Part shown: positions 9,987 through 19,306 of the stretch, one piece after another
Position numbering within the stretch: position 1 is the stretch's first letter
How the letters are laid out: every line of letters starts with the position of its first letter
Source of the DNA: an uncultured Lachnospiraceae bacterium
GTDB lineage: Bacteria > Bacillota > Clostridia > Lachnospirales > Lachnospiraceae
Direction of reading: 5' to 3'
Length of the DNA stretch: 39,377 bases
Assembly (NCBI GenBank): GCA_947177165.1
Contig: CAMWTP010000050.1
Coordinates: 1 to 39,377 of the forward strand
Position numbers and translations under genes: made by a program
The notes under the pieces: model-generated
The model's database searches: none
What the model was told of the DNA's origin: nothing
Seen by the model: only the letters and a program-made list of their open reading frames with translations

Positions 9987-11180
9987 TTAACACGTTCCCG
10001 TAAGCGCTGCCGCCAGCACATTTCTCAATTTCCGTGTCAATGTAAACGTTCCGGAATCCTTTAACTGCACCATCATCAGAAAGGTTGTATCATCCTTCGG
10101 CATATTTGCAAAATACGGTCCGAGCCATCCGTCCCAGCCGTACTCTCCCCGTGAACCATTGATCACAGCCAGTGACGGTTCTGTCAGAATGCGCATCAGA
10201 TTTCCGTAGTTATAACCTGCAAGACTCTCCCAGCCCGCCATCATAGCCTGCTGATGCGGATACAGGCGGCATTCTGTCATGTATTTCACTGTTGCCGGCG
10301 CAAGGTATGTCCTTCCCAGGTAAGTCCCCTTATTCATAAGCATCTGCGCAAAATGCCGATAGTCCGCTATCGTGGATACCAGCCCTGCACCGCCCGACTC
10401 GAACCGGATATCAGCATCCATATGATTGCAGATGCCCAGATGGTTTCCATGGTACTCAACCAGCCCGTCCGCTGTCGCCTCATACACTTTCGCCAGCCGG
10501 TCTCTCTGTGATGCGTCAAGTCTGAAATCAGTATCCTTCATATTCAGCGGTTCAAAAAACTCTCTTCTCAGAAATTTCCCAAAACTGACACCAGACGCAG
10601 CCTCCACGACTGCGCCGAGGATATCGGCGCTTGTCCCGTACCGCCAGCCCTCTCCCGGCTGAAAGGCAAGTCTCCCCTGCCCCATTTTGAGCGCCATCTC
10701 CATCGTCGTCATCGGATTGTCCGCGTACATTCTCCTGTCCAGTTCATCGTATACAAGCGCCGCATCGCGGCTTGCAGGATCTGGATCACAGTTGTATGTG
10801 AGCCCGGATGTCATGGACAGGCAGTCCTTTACTGTAACCTGCCTGACTGCTGCCACATCGCCCTCCGGCGCAGCCACTTTCATATCCGCAAAGGTCGGTA
10901 TGTACTTTGACACAGGATCGAGCAAATCTATGACACCGCGCTCCATCAGCAGCATCACCGCGGCTGATGTGACCGGCTTCGTCATGGAATACAGCCGGAA
11001 AATGCTGTCTCTTGCTATTTTCTTCTGATTTGCAATATCTGCATATCCAGACTCTGCATAGTACACTTCCTCCCCCTTATGGAGGACGCACAGATTTCCG
11101 CCTGCAATCTGACCAGCCTGAACGCTCTGTTCAAGCACTTCCCCTAATCTGGCCAGCCTGTTACAATCAATTATACTCAT
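9987..11180 (-). CDS. Beta-lactamase-fold serine hydrolase (class C/EstB-like)
   Basis: About 397 residues of the PF00144 serine hydrolase family (class C beta-lactamases, DD-peptidases, esterases). The nucleophile motif SMTK is at residues 65-68, within an IFRLYSMTKP context typical of EstB-like esterases. A WRYGTSADILG segment occupies the place of the YxN motif, and GWDGWLGPYF is near the C-terminus. No signal peptide is seen, so it is probably cytosolic, arguing against a secreted beta-lactamase. ATG 11180 is preceded by AGGAAAGGG; a GTG at 11201 is less likely. It is the last gene of a probable four-gene operon, 66 bases after the hybrid kinase. Confidence 0.85.
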   Translation of the reverse strand: MSIIDCNRLARLGEVLEQSVQAGQIAGGNLCVLHKGEEVYYAESGYADIANQKKIARDSIFRLYSMTKPVTSAAVMLLMERGVIDLLDPVSKYIPTFADMKVAAPEGDVAAVRQVTVKDCLSMTSGLTYNCDPDPASRDAALVYDELDRRMYADNPMTTMEMALKMGQGRLAFQPGEGWRYGTSADILGAVVEAASGVSFGKFLRREFFEPLNMKDTDFRLDASQRDRLAKVYEATADGLVEYHGNHLGICNHMDADIRFESGGAGLVSTIADYRHFAQMLMNKGTYLGRTYLAPATVKYMTECRLYPHQQAMMAGWESLAGYNYGNLMRILTEPSLAVINGSRGEYGWDGWLGPYFANMPKDDTTFLMMVQLKDSGTFTLTRKLRNVLAAALTGTC

Positions 11181-11246
11181 CGTTTTCCCTTTCCTCTCCA
11201 CGATTTCTTACCAGTTCCTTACCGTCACCAGAGCGTGTTTATTACT

Positions 11247-13025
11247 TTATGTGTATAAAAAGTGATACATCTTCTGGAACAGCTCATCCACATCGATCGG
11301 CTTTGCGATATGCGCATTCATACCTGCCTTCAATGCCTTCTCCACATCCTGCGCAAACGCATTCGCCGTCATCGCCATGATTGGAACCGACATGGCATCT
11401 TTTCTGTCCATGCTGCGTATGGTTCTGGCAGCGCTGTATCCGTCCATACCCGGCATCTGAATATCCATCAGTATCAGGTCAAAACGCCCTTCCTTTGATC
11501 CGCTGATGATATCGATTGCCTCCTCCGCGTCCCACGCGCAGGTCACATGGGCATGTGTGCGTTCCAGTATCGCTTTTATAATCTCCATATTCATCTCATT
11601 ATCTTCTACGACAAGAATGCTCTTGCCCGTGGCATCGAGAATCGAGATACCATCCTCCTGGACAAAATTTTTTTGCACTTCCTTATCCTTTTTAAAGCCC
11701 ATACGCACAAAGAACGTCGAGCCTTTCCCGACAGTGCTCTCAATCCTGAGTTCTGCACCCATCGCGTCGATAATGCTCTTTGTGATGCTCATACCGATAC
11801 CGCTGCCTTCCACCTTCTGCACCCGCCTGTCCTCCGCGCGCTCAAAAGGGGCAAAAATATAATTCTCTATAAATTCCTGTGTCATACCAACTCCGGTATC
11901 TTCCACGACTACATCAAAAAATGCATGGTCGTCGTCACCACTTCCCAAGTCTTCCCTGATGGACACTCTGACTCTTCCAAATGCCTCGGTGTACTTAATT
12001 CCGTTGCTGATAATGTTCATCAGAACCTGCCGCAGCCGCACTGCATCTCCCAGGAGATTCGTGTGCTCCACATCGCAGCTCATCTCAAACTCAACCTTGC
12101 GCCCCCTTGCCATCTGCGCAAGCACGATCTGTATATTGTCCGTCAGCTCTGTCATGCTGAACTGACTCTCCTTGAGCTTGAGCATATCCATCTCAATCTC
12201 CGACATATCCAATATATTGTTTAACAGATTCAACAGTTGTGTGGATGATGCCGTAATCTTATCCAGACAGTCCTGCACTTTCTCCTTATCATCAATGTTG
12301 TACTTTGCGATATCCGTCATACCGACAATCGCGTTCATCGGTGTCCTGATATCATGTGACATGTTTGCCAGAAAATTCGTCTTGGCAACATTCGCCTTCT
12401 CCGCATTGTGCTTTTCCTGCTCGGCCTCTATGACTGCTTTCTCGATCCGCTCTGTCTGCTTCATTTCAACATATTTCTGATATTTCAGGATCAGTCCGAT
12501 CGTCCCTGCCACCACCAGTATGGCAATCAGATTGTCCTGATAATAATAGACATCATTATCAATATACTTAAACGCCTCCTGATGAGAATAGCCATACAAA
12601 ATGATGGCTACATCCACGAGCACAGTGAGTACCAGCAAAATTCTAAAATAAATACCGCTTGTCATAATGCAGACAAGAAGAATTCCAAATGTCAGCCACA
12701 CCGGCATACCGGATTCGATTCCGCCGCCTTCCGCCCAGAGAAACATAAACGGAAATACGACAAAGTTGACCGGCGCGACAATCAAGGCATAGAAAAGCTG
12801 AATCTTATCAGGGAACATATTGATCAATACCGCTATCACGATCAGATAAATCCACAGCGCCGCCATCACAAAAAGCCCGTCCTGCTCGTACCCCATCAGA
12901 AACTCAATCGACACAAGGCCGGTGAGCGCCACAATTTCTATCAGCAATATGGAATTGTATATCCATAGCTTTGACTCCGCACTTGTAATATGTTTCTCAA
13001 TACTATCTTTTAATTTCTGTAACAT
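11247..13025 (-). CDS. Hybrid sensor histidine kinase/response regulator
   Basis: 592 residues. About six hydrophobic helices in the first 185 residues form a membrane sensor. A coiled linker follows, then a HisKA domain with SHDIRTP (His about 224), a HATPase domain (DTGVGMTQEF, GSGIGMSITKSI) and a C-terminal receiver with phospho-acceptor Asp about 521 in LILMDIQMPG and the conserved Lys in HIAKP. The ligand of the membrane region is unknown. No HPt protein or output domain is encoded nearby, so signalling downstream of the receiver is unassigned. It lies 39 bases after the PF06541-type gene, implying cotranscription. The ribosome binding site GGTGGGGGGAG is close to the ATG. Confidence 0.93.
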   Translation of the reverse strand: MLQKLKDSIEKHITSAESKLWIYNSILLIEIVALTGLVSIEFLMGYEQDGLFVMAALWIYLIVIAVLINMFPDKIQLFYALIVAPVNFVVFPFMFLWAEGGGIESGMPVWLTFGILLVCIMTSGIYFRILLVLTVLVDVAIILYGYSHQEAFKYIDNDVYYYQDNLIAILVVAGTIGLILKYQKYVEMKQTERIEKAVIEAEQEKHNAEKANVAKTNFLANMSHDIRTPMNAIVGMTDIAKYNIDDKEKVQDCLDKITASSTQLLNLLNNILDMSEIEMDMLKLKESQFSMTELTDNIQIVLAQMARGRKVEFEMSCDVEHTNLLGDAVRLRQVLMNIISNGIKYTEAFGRVRVSIREDLGSGDDDHAFFDVVVEDTGVGMTQEFIENYIFAPFERAEDRRVQKVEGSGIGMSITKSIIDAMGAELRIESTVGKGSTFFVRMGFKKDKEVQKNFVQEDGISILDATGKSILVVEDNEMNMEIIKAILERTHAHVTCAWDAEEAIDIISGSKEGRFDLILMDIQMPGMDGYSAARTIRSMDRKDAMSVPIMAMTANAFAQDVEKALKAGMNAHIAKPIDVDELFQKMYHFLYT

Positions 13026-13064
13026 TCTCCCCCCACCATTTCCGGTACAACCTTTCGCTGCTGC

Positions 13065-13925
13065 CTATTGATCTGCATCTTCCTCCGTGAACTCCACAAA
13101 CCTGGAAAACGCTTCCTCGTGCATCCTGGACACTGCCCGCGGATTCCGCTTTAACAATGAATGCATGCGCCCATACTCTCTCTTTGTCCTTGCGCTGTTG
13201 ACCTTTTCCATAAAGGCTGCCTTGGACATTCTGCCATTCTCACCCAGCCTGTCGTACATTTCCTTTCCACTTTCCAGCGCAGAGTTGATCTTTCTCAGTC
13301 CTGCCTCCGACTTTTCTTTCAACTCGCCGCCATAGAATGCAGATACGACTTCAATATGTTTTTGTATTCTCCGGAAATCCTCGTTGCTCTCCTCAAGACT
13401 CAACAGCACTTCCTTGAGGTTGATCGCCTCGCGGATACTCTCTGCCATGTCGATCGATATATAAACTGTGAGCACAAAAACGATGAACTCCAAAACGTTC
13501 GTGCTCATGCGGGACGCAAGACGTTCCACCGGCGTATGCCCATACAGCGTGAGAATTACCGAAAATACGCCCCATGCCAGCGAGGACGTTACACAGATAT
13601 GCCCATTTAGATTCAGGCGCTGATTGCTGTAATCCCAGTACCGCACATGAAACATACGCTCCATCGCCACACCAGTACAGTACTCTAATATCGTAGCACT
13701 CACCATTCCCACCACAAACACCAGCCCGGGATTCGTGCGGAACGGCAGCGTAAAGACCAGCACAACAATCGCCCCGGAACCATAGATTGGCAGAAACGGC
13801 CCCCGCATAAAGCCCCTGTTCACCCATTTTGCCTTTAACACAGACACATAGCATGTCTCCCATACCCAGCCCAAAAAGCAATAAAAATAGAAAAAGAATA
13901 GCCATGCCGAAAATGTATATATCAT
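13065..13925 (-). CDS. PF06541-type integral membrane protein (putative ABC-transporter type IV)
   Basis: About 286 residues. The N-terminal part (about 1-165) has four or five membrane helices carrying the conserved pattern FLGWVWETCY and NRGFMRGPFLPIYG, then EYCTG and RYWDYS. This is characteristic of the PF06541 family, whose biochemical role is not established. The C-terminal third is charged and probably helical or coiled. The ATG follows GGAGGG by six bases and overlaps the thiN stop as ATGA, so translation is coupled to thiN. The hybrid kinase begins 39 bases downstream. The function within this operon cannot be inferred from sequence. Confidence 0.8.
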   Translation of the reverse strand: MIYTFSAWLFFFYFYCFLGWVWETCYVSVLKAKWVNRGFMRGPFLPIYGSGAIVVLVFTLPFRTNPGLVFVVGMVSATILEYCTGVAMERMFHVRYWDYSNQRLNLNGHICVTSSLAWGVFSVILTLYGHTPVERLASRMSTNVLEFIVFVLTVYISIDMAESIREAINLKEVLLSLEESNEDFRRIQKHIEVVSAFYGGELKEKSEAGLRKINSALESGKEMYDRLGENGRMSKAAFMEKVNSARTKREYGRMHSLLKRNPRAVSRMHEEAFSRFVEFTEEDADQ

Positions 13926-14578
13926 TGTAATCCCTCCACACAAAGCAAAAGCATGCCATTTTTCACCTCAATCTCAACATCCTCTCCGGTAAATTCATTG
14001 CTCACACCGATCGGAAACTCTAATTTTACAGTAACATTATCCAGCAGATATTTCAATCCTTTTTCTGAAACCCCCTGTGCATCACCGCCAAACGCAAAAA
14101 CAGAAACATGCTTCCCTGCCACCGTGCTGCCCGCCGGAAAAGTAATCTTTTCATCCCGAATCAGCATCAGTGTGACATCGTCACCCACGATAAGCCCTTT
14201 CGCCCCCCGGTTTAACAGATACAGCAGACATTGGACATTCGCAAAGGTATGGTCGAGCCTCCCGCCAAGCGCTCCATAAAGCTCGAACTGCTGATACCCA
14301 GCTGCCAGTCCCTCCTTGATTGCCGCAAGCATATCGGTGTCATTTTTCTCAACAGGAAGCCTCTTAATGAGAAAATCTGCCTGCGGGGAAGCAATCCGCT
14401 CCCCGTGCCCCAGCGAGTCCATATCCCCTAGCACAATATCCGGTGTCAGTCCGATTTCAATCAGATAGTCCAATCCCCCATCTGCAGCAATACACAAATC
14501 GCTATCATTTAATATCAGCCGCCCTTTTAATCGCTGTACATCGCACGCCCCGGCCCCGATGATCACACACTTTTTCAT
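13922..14578 (-). CDS. thiN: Thiamine pyrophosphokinase
   Basis: Transfers pyrophosphate from ATP to thiamine, giving thiamine diphosphate, in the cytosol. About 218 residues, the usual size. Family motifs visible are CIAADGGLDYL, PDIVLGDMDS, KNDTDMLAAI and GALGGRLDHTFANV, which together form the ATP- and thiamine-binding site. The start is at ATG 14578 (MKKCVIIGAG) with GGAG four bases upstream; a longer reading frame to 14659 would run through the promoter. It is not beside rsgA/rpe, its common neighbours in Firmicutes. It heads an operon with a PF06541 protein by a 4-base overlap. Confidence 0.92.
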   Translation of the reverse strand: MKKCVIIGAGACDVQRLKGRLILNDSDLCIAADGGLDYLIEIGLTPDIVLGDMDSLGHGERIASPQADFLIKRLPVEKNDTDMLAAIKEGLAAGYQQFELYGALGGRLDHTFANVQCLLYLLNRGAKGLIVGDDVTLMLIRDEKITFPAGSTVAGKHVSVFAFGGDAQGVSEKGLKYLLDNVTVKLEFPIGVSNEFTGEDVEIEVKNGMLLLCVEGLQ

Positions 14579-14630
14579 ACTTCTCCATTCTGCTTTCCAT
14601 CGCAACTTAAAATCCGTCAAATATAACTTT

Positions 14631-14660
14631 ATCATACAGAAAAAGTTCGTCAAAGTCAAG
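14631..14660 (-). promoter_or_regulatory. Promoter of thiN operon, inside a terminator hairpin
   Basis: TTGACT (complement of 14655-14660), 18-base spacer, TATGAT (complement of 14631-14636). The -35 hexamer lies in the loop and arm of the terminator hairpin of the upstream operon, so the end of one transcript and the start of the next share sequence. Confidence 0.65.
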
Positions 14661-14680
14661 TCTTTTGACGAACTTTTGTT
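14641..14680 (-). terminator. Intrinsic terminator of SBP-MCP operon
   Basis: AAAAGTTCGTCAAA (14642-14655) is perfectly complementary to TTTGACGAACTTTT (14665-14678), a 14-base stem. On the minus strand it is followed by a run of six T. It lies 20 bases past the MCP stop codon. Confidence 0.88.
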
Positions 14681-14698
14681 CTGCTTTATTCCTCAAAA

Positions 14699-16432
14699 TC
14701 AGAAGTTTTTAAAGACGTCTGTTTCCTTCTGGAGCGCTGCCGCAATCAACTGATTCTCATCCATTCTGTTACTGATATTCTCCATATCTGTGACGAGTAC
14801 CTGTGTGCTCTCTGCCGCGCCAGTCACGCCTCTCGCGCCTTCCTCGATCGCGTCTGTGATCGTCTCAATCGACGACGCAATCTCGTCAACTGCACGCTTG
14901 AGATCGTCAGTCTTCGCTGTAAACTCATTCATCACACCCTCTATGTAAGTGGCATTATCCCTGTACTGCTCACCGCTGCTCACAAAGTTCTCGAACTCCG
15001 GCAGAATCGCATTGGTCATATATTCCACCAGATTATTAGAGTGCCCGGCAAGATTCTGAACAGCATTCGTAACCACGCCGTTGATCTCCTGGATCCGGTT
15101 TGCGGTCGCACGGCTTGAATCGGCAAGCTGCCTGATTTCATCTGCGACAACTGCAAATCCCTTTCCTGCCTCTCCTGCCCTCGCTGCCTCAATCGAAGCA
15201 TTCAGTGCCAACAGATTCGTCTGGCTGGAAATACTTAAAATATCATTGGTAAGTCCGTTAACCTGTTCGACACTCTTGCTCTCCTCGATCGCCTGATTCA
15301 GGACTTCGAGAATCTCCTGTACCTTTGTGCTTGTCTCCTGCATGTTCGACTTCGCATTCGACTCCATGAGATCTGCATTTTCCTTCATTTTCTTGGAGTA
15401 ATCGTTGATGCTGTTTGATCTGTCTGCAATGATCTCAACCTCATTGCGCACCGACTCCGCATTCTGGTTGATGATCGTGGCAGAGTGTCCAACCTCCTGC
15501 ATCGTGGCGGACAACTCCTGTGTGACTGCCGACAGATCAGATGCGCTGTCGTTGGAAGTCCGCACGCTCTGCTGTACTTCGCTGACCACTTCCTCAAGTT
15601 TCCTGGAATTTTCGATGATCATTTTCATGATACTCTGCAATTTTCCCATAAACGTATTGATACCATTTCCCAAATCTGCAATCTCGTCATTCGATAAAAT
15701 GCTGATTCGTTTCGTCAAGTCACCCTGACTCTGATCAATGCCATTAATAATATCATTAATCTCACGATTCGCAACGATGAGCTTTCTGATAATCAGGACA
15801 AACACGCTGTACAACGTGATCAGCAGTGCGACCACACTGAGCCCGACAATGATCATATTTTTAAAGACTGCCCCGTTGAATTCCGCTGTCAATGCCTCAC
15901 TGGCCTGTGACGCGCTGGCCTGTGCACTTTCCATCATGATCTCAACCTGACGCTGCATCTCGTCACTGCACTGCTTGATCGTTCCGTTTGCAAGTGCAAA
16001 AGCTGCTTCCTTCTGTGCATTTCCACTGTATGCCATCAGGTTTGCAATCTCGTACTTCATCATCTCGTAATTCGATACAAGCGTGTCATACGCGGAGGCA
16101 TTGTCCCCGATCAGACTATCCCTGTACTCCACCAGATAGGTGTCAAGTATCTCCTCCTCAGCGCGAACCTCCGCCACTGTCGCAATCAACGCGTCTAAAT
16201 CTGTTGCGATGATATGCGAGAGCGCTTTCTTGTGAATCTCCTGCAGCTCCTTTTCGATGTTGCTGAGCTGCGAAATATTTACCATGTGCTCATCCGATAT
16301 CGTCACCGCAGTTGTATTTACCCTTCTCAGGTTGCTGATTGCTGTAATATTAGAAAAAATCGCCAGCACTCCGAGTATGAAAACCGGAACTAAAATGACT
16401 ATCGTGATGCTTAAGCGTTTCTTACCATTCAT
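14699..16432 (-). CDS. Methyl-accepting chemotaxis protein
   Basis: 577-residue transmembrane chemoreceptor. A first membrane helix (about 8-30) is followed by an extracytoplasmic region of about 160 residues rich in helical heptads, of 4HB_MCP type. A second membrane helix is at about 193-215. A HAMP domain ends in GDLTKRISI, and a long MCP signalling domain contains the conserved hairpin tip ([20 protein letters not shown] and [15 protein letters not shown]). It would signal to CheA/CheW; none is encoded in this window. The start follows AGGAGGGGACAAA, which overlaps the stop codon of the solute-binding protein 12 bases away, so the two are tightly coupled. The binding protein is the obvious candidate ligand carrier. 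Confidence 0.95.
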   Translation of the reverse strand: MNGKKRLSITIVILVPVFILGVLAIFSNITAISNLRRVNTTAVTISDEHMVNISQLSNIEKELQEIHKKALSHIIATDLDALIATVAEVRAEEEILDTYLVEYRDSLIGDNASAYDTLVSNYEMMKYEIANLMAYSGNAQKEAAFALANGTIKQCSDEMQRQVEIMMESAQASASQASEALTAEFNGAVFKNMIIVGLSVVALLITLYSVFVLIIRKLIVANREINDIINGIDQSQGDLTKRISILSNDEIADLGNGINTFMGKLQSIMKMIIENSRKLEEVVSEVQQSVRTSNDSASDLSAVTQELSATMQEVGHSATIINQNAESVRNEVEIIADRSNSINDYSKKMKENADLMESNAKSNMQETSTKVQEILEVLNQAIEESKSVEQVNGLTNDILSISSQTNLLALNASIEAARAGEAGKGFAVVADEIRQLADSSRATANRIQEINGVVTNAVQNLAGHSNNLVEYMTNAILPEFENFVSSGEQYRDNATYIEGVMNEFTAKTDDLKRAVDEIASSIETITDAIEEGARGVTGAAESTQVLVTDMENISNRMDENQLIAAALQKETDVFKNF

Positions 16433-16444
16433 TTTGTCCCCTCC

Positions 16445-17734
16445 TTATTGCACTGCCGAAGCTGTAATTCCATTTACCATCCTGTCCACCAGATCCTGCA
16501 GCGACATATTGTCCGGATTACCAGCAGCTATAGTATCCGCATAGGTTGTACATGCGTCCCAGTAACTGTTTCCTACACGCTGAAGCACGCCATACTGCGA
16601 CTGGTCAATGACAGCTGCAATAGCCGGAACCTTTGCAACGACATCCGAAGCCGCCGCAACGATATTGGAAGGTCCTGTACTTCTCTCTTCGAACCGAAGA
16701 ATCTGATTCTCCTCATTCGTAATCCAGTCGGCAAGCTTATGCGCCCATGCCAGATGTTCCGAGTAGGCATTCACACCAAACATCTTATATCCAATAAAGG
16801 AAGACATCTGTATCTGCTTTCCATTGCAGGTATATGTAGGAAGCTTGCATGCCGCATAGTTACTGCCCCATGCATCCTGCACCGCAACCGCATTCCACAC
16901 GCCGCTGATACCTGCGATGCATGTATCGTCCTGTATGCCTTCCACAAAACTGCCGTCCGGCTGCGCGATAAATCCCGGATGCATAGTGATATCAAGCAGT
17001 GCCTGTGTCACATCGACACCCTTGATGCTTCCCTCTGTGGAATTCCAGTTACAGTAATTGGTAACACCGTCATCATTGATTCCGAACTCAAGTCCTGTGT
17101 TGCCGAAAAACGAATACAGATACCATCCGGAGTTTAATTCCATTGATATCTTTTTTTCATTCTCAGCCGCTACCTCAAGAATTCTGTCCATTGTCTGAAC
17201 ATCGGAATCCGACAGATATGCCTTATTATAATAAAGGAAATAACCATTGTCCGCAGAGTAGGGATACGCATACAATGTTCCATTGTAAGATGCCGCTTCC
17301 ACTGCCTCTGACAGATTTGCCGCCTTTACTTCGTCCTGGTTCTCCACCGGTGAAAGCGCCCCGCCCGCAATCATGCTGTAGAGCTGGTCATCCGGCATTG
17401 AAAATATGTCTGCCGCATTATGGATGTCACCAAGTACATTCGCTCTGGTGTCCGCATCAGCTGATACCTCAATCGTGATATCAAAATCAGCCTGCCCGGC
17501 ATAGTTCTGTTCAAAGCTGTCTATCATCTTCTGCAGGTTTTCAATGTTCGCCTCCTCAACCCAGACTCTCAACGCCACCTTGCCTGACTCTGGCTGTCCG
17601 CCGGCATCGTCCTGTTCCGCTTCCACATCTGCCGTCTCTGTATCCGTCTGATGACTGGCTTCCGTATTTCCGCAGCCTGCAAGTACAGTCAATAAAGAAA
17701 CAGACAGTATTGCCACTAATAATTTCTTCTTCAC
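16445..17734 (-). CDS. Orphan sugar-type ABC solute-binding lipoprotein
   Basis: 429 residues beginning with a lipoprotein signal (positively charged start, hydrophobic core, lipobox LAGC with lipid Cys about 21), then an acidic linker. The body resembles extracellular solute-binding family 1 (sugar) proteins: ADIFSMPDDQLYSMIAGGAL, a YAYPYSADNGYFLYYN cleft segment and a Trp/Tyr-rich C-lobe. The start is GTG with AGGGAGAG upstream. No ABC permease or ATPase gene lies beside it. Instead it is followed 12 bases later by a chemoreceptor, so it may present ligand to that receptor or to a distant transporter. Ligand identity is unknown. Confidence 0.9.
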   Translation of the reverse strand: MKKKLLVAILSVSLLTVLAGCGNTEASHQTDTETADVEAEQDDAGGQPESGKVALRVWVEEANIENLQKMIDSFEQNYAGQADFDITIEVSADADTRANVLGDIHNAADIFSMPDDQLYSMIAGGALSPVENQDEVKAANLSEAVEAASYNGTLYAYPYSADNGYFLYYNKAYLSDSDVQTMDRILEVAAENEKKISMELNSGWYLYSFFGNTGLEFGINDDGVTNYCNWNSTEGSIKGVDVTQALLDITMHPGFIAQPDGSFVEGIQDDTCIAGISGVWNAVAVQDAWGSNYAACKLPTYTCNGKQIQMSSFIGYKMFGVNAYSEHLAWAHKLADWITNEENQILRFEERSTGPSNIVAAASDVVAKVPAIAAVIDQSQYGVLQRVGNSYWDACTTYADTIAAGNPDNMSLQDLVDRMVNGITASAVQ

Positions 17735-17779
17735 AGTAACTCTCCCTTCGTATATTATTTTCCGACAATTCCTTATTTT

Positions 17780-17808
17780 ATTTTATACCATCTGTAATCT
17801 TTTTTCAA
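17780..17808 (-). promoter_or_regulatory. Promoter of SBP-MCP operon
   Basis: TTGAAA (complement of 17803-17808), 17-base spacer, TAAAAT (complement of 17780-17785), about 45 bases before the GTG start. The flanks are A+T rich. Confidence 0.65.
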
Positions 17809-17864
17809 TGAATATATTTTAATCTTTTTTAGTCGATTTTGCATGAATTGTATTCACAAAACGG

Positions 17865-19193
17865 TTACGTTCTCCTCTCATCCACGACCGTCACCCTTTT
17901 TCCCATATCCATGCCGCGAAATATCCGTTCGAAATCTTTTCTCCGCTCACTCTCCGCACAATAGACATCCGGCTCCACTCCAATGATATGATAAACTGCA
18001 TCTGCCACCCGGCGCTTCACCTCCGCCCTGTTCTCCGACACCAACACCCCATTCATTCCAGCGCTTTCCATATAGACATCCACCACATCCAGCTGATGTT
18101 CTTTTCTGATACATATAATGTAGAAAGCTTCCAAGTCCTGCAGCTCAGAAAGCGCTGCTTCCACTTGCGATACCGACACGCTGTTGCCCCTGATCTGAAT
18201 CATATCATCTATCCCGTAACAAATCCTGTCCATTCTCGCCATTGTTCTTCCACATTCGCATTTCGCATAATTGATTTTTGTATAACCCGTTGTCCGGTAT
18301 CTGATCAGCGGAATTCCCTCTTTCTGAAGCGTTGTAAACACCAGTTCTCCTCTGACTCCGCCGGGAAGAATAAGCAGCGTATGTGTATTCAATATCTCCG
18401 CTAGAAAAAAATCCTCCTGAATATGCATTCCCTCCTGACATTCGCACTCACAGGCCACTCCGAGTCCTGTCAGTTCGTTTAACCCAAAAATATCATAGAC
18501 CTTGATCCCAAGCTTGCCCTGGATTTCTTTCCGGGATGTTTCTGTCCAGGCCTCCCCTCCACATATCGCCGCCTTCAGCCATAGACTGTTTTTTAATCCC
18601 TTTTTTTCCACCATCTGCGCCACACGCATCAAATGTGAGGATGTGCTGATTACTCCCGTTACATGCAGTCTTCGCATCAGCGCAATCAATGCCGCAGGCT
18701 TACAGTCTGTGGCCGGTATCACTGCTGCCCCAATCTTCTCCGCCCCATAATATGCGCTGAGACCATCTGCGGACAGCCCATAGCTATACGCAACCTGTAT
18801 GACATCTCTTTCCCCCAGGCCTGCCATGCTGATTGAACGCGCCATGCACTCCTTCCAGACATCGATATCGTTTTGTGTGTATCCGGTTATCGTCTCCATT
18901 CCGGCATACCCGGCACTGTGATCTGATGCGTGATACTGGACTATTTTCTTGTCTGACAGGGTAAAGCCCCCTAACAGATACGCCTCTGTCAAATCCTCCC
19001 TTGTCGTGAAAGGAAGTTTTTCCAAATCTTCAATTCCCCGTATATCGCCTGGCTCAAGCCCCAGATTCCGCATTTTTCTCTTATAATACTTCACGTTATG
19101 ATACATATAATCGACGAGCTCCACGAGACGTTTACCCTGCAGAACAGCCAGTTCGTCACGGCTCATACATTCCCTTGCTTTATTCCATATCAT
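17865..19193 (-). CDS. PaaK-like AMP-dependent CoA ligase with altered P-loop
   Basis: About 442 residues of the phenylacetate-CoA ligase family (adenylation then thioesterification of an aryl or acyl acid). Family landmarks are LPFTTREDL, GYTQNDI, YGLSADGL-x-YYGAEK-x-GA-x-VIP, CGGEAWT, DIFGLNE, the ECECQEGMHIQEDFF segment, GELVFTTLQKEG-PLIRYRTTGYT and a CxCGR zinc-like pair. The ATP-binding loop, normally SSGTTG, reads S90-D-H-S-A-G95, losing the usual Ser/Thr ligands. Either catalysis is altered or the protein has another role. ATG 19193 has GGAGGG six bases upstream. It is transcribed alone, divergently from the aldo/keto reductase. The substrate is not inferable. Confidence 0.82.
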   Translation of the reverse strand: MIWNKARECMSRDELAVLQGKRLVELVDYMYHNVKYYKRKMRNLGLEPGDIRGIEDLEKLPFTTREDLTEAYLLGGFTLSDKKIVQYHASDHSAGYAGMETITGYTQNDIDVWKECMARSISMAGLGERDVIQVAYSYGLSADGLSAYYGAEKIGAAVIPATDCKPAALIALMRRLHVTGVISTSSHLMRVAQMVEKKGLKNSLWLKAAICGGEAWTETSRKEIQGKLGIKVYDIFGLNELTGLGVACECECQEGMHIQEDFFLAEILNTHTLLILPGGVRGELVFTTLQKEGIPLIRYRTTGYTKINYAKCECGRTMARMDRICYGIDDMIQIRGNSVSVSQVEAALSELQDLEAFYIICIRKEHQLDVVDVYMESAGMNGVLVSENRAEVKRRVADAVYHIIGVEPDVYCAESERRKDFERIFRGMDMGKRVTVVDERRT

Positions 19194-19225
19194 ATAGTTC
19201 CCTCCGCGCATGCGTTATCCTTTTT

Positions 19226-19254
19226 ATTATCGCCTATTTATTCTCTCAATGCAA
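19226..19254 (-). promoter_or_regulatory. Promoter of PaaK-like gene
   Basis: TTGCAT (complement of 19249-19254), 17-base spacer, GATAAT (complement of 19226-19231), about 30 bases before the start codon. Confidence 0.6.
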
Positions 19255-19306
19255 GCCATTTTCATCAAGCAGAAAACCGTAACGCCGCAGTCAGTCGTGG
19301 ACTCCA

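Noticed and set aside
9987..11180. True class C beta-lactamase regulated by the BlaI/BlaR1 modules
   Set aside because: No signal peptide, EstB-like motif context, about 10 kb from the nearest BlaI, and no BlaI-type palindrome upstream.
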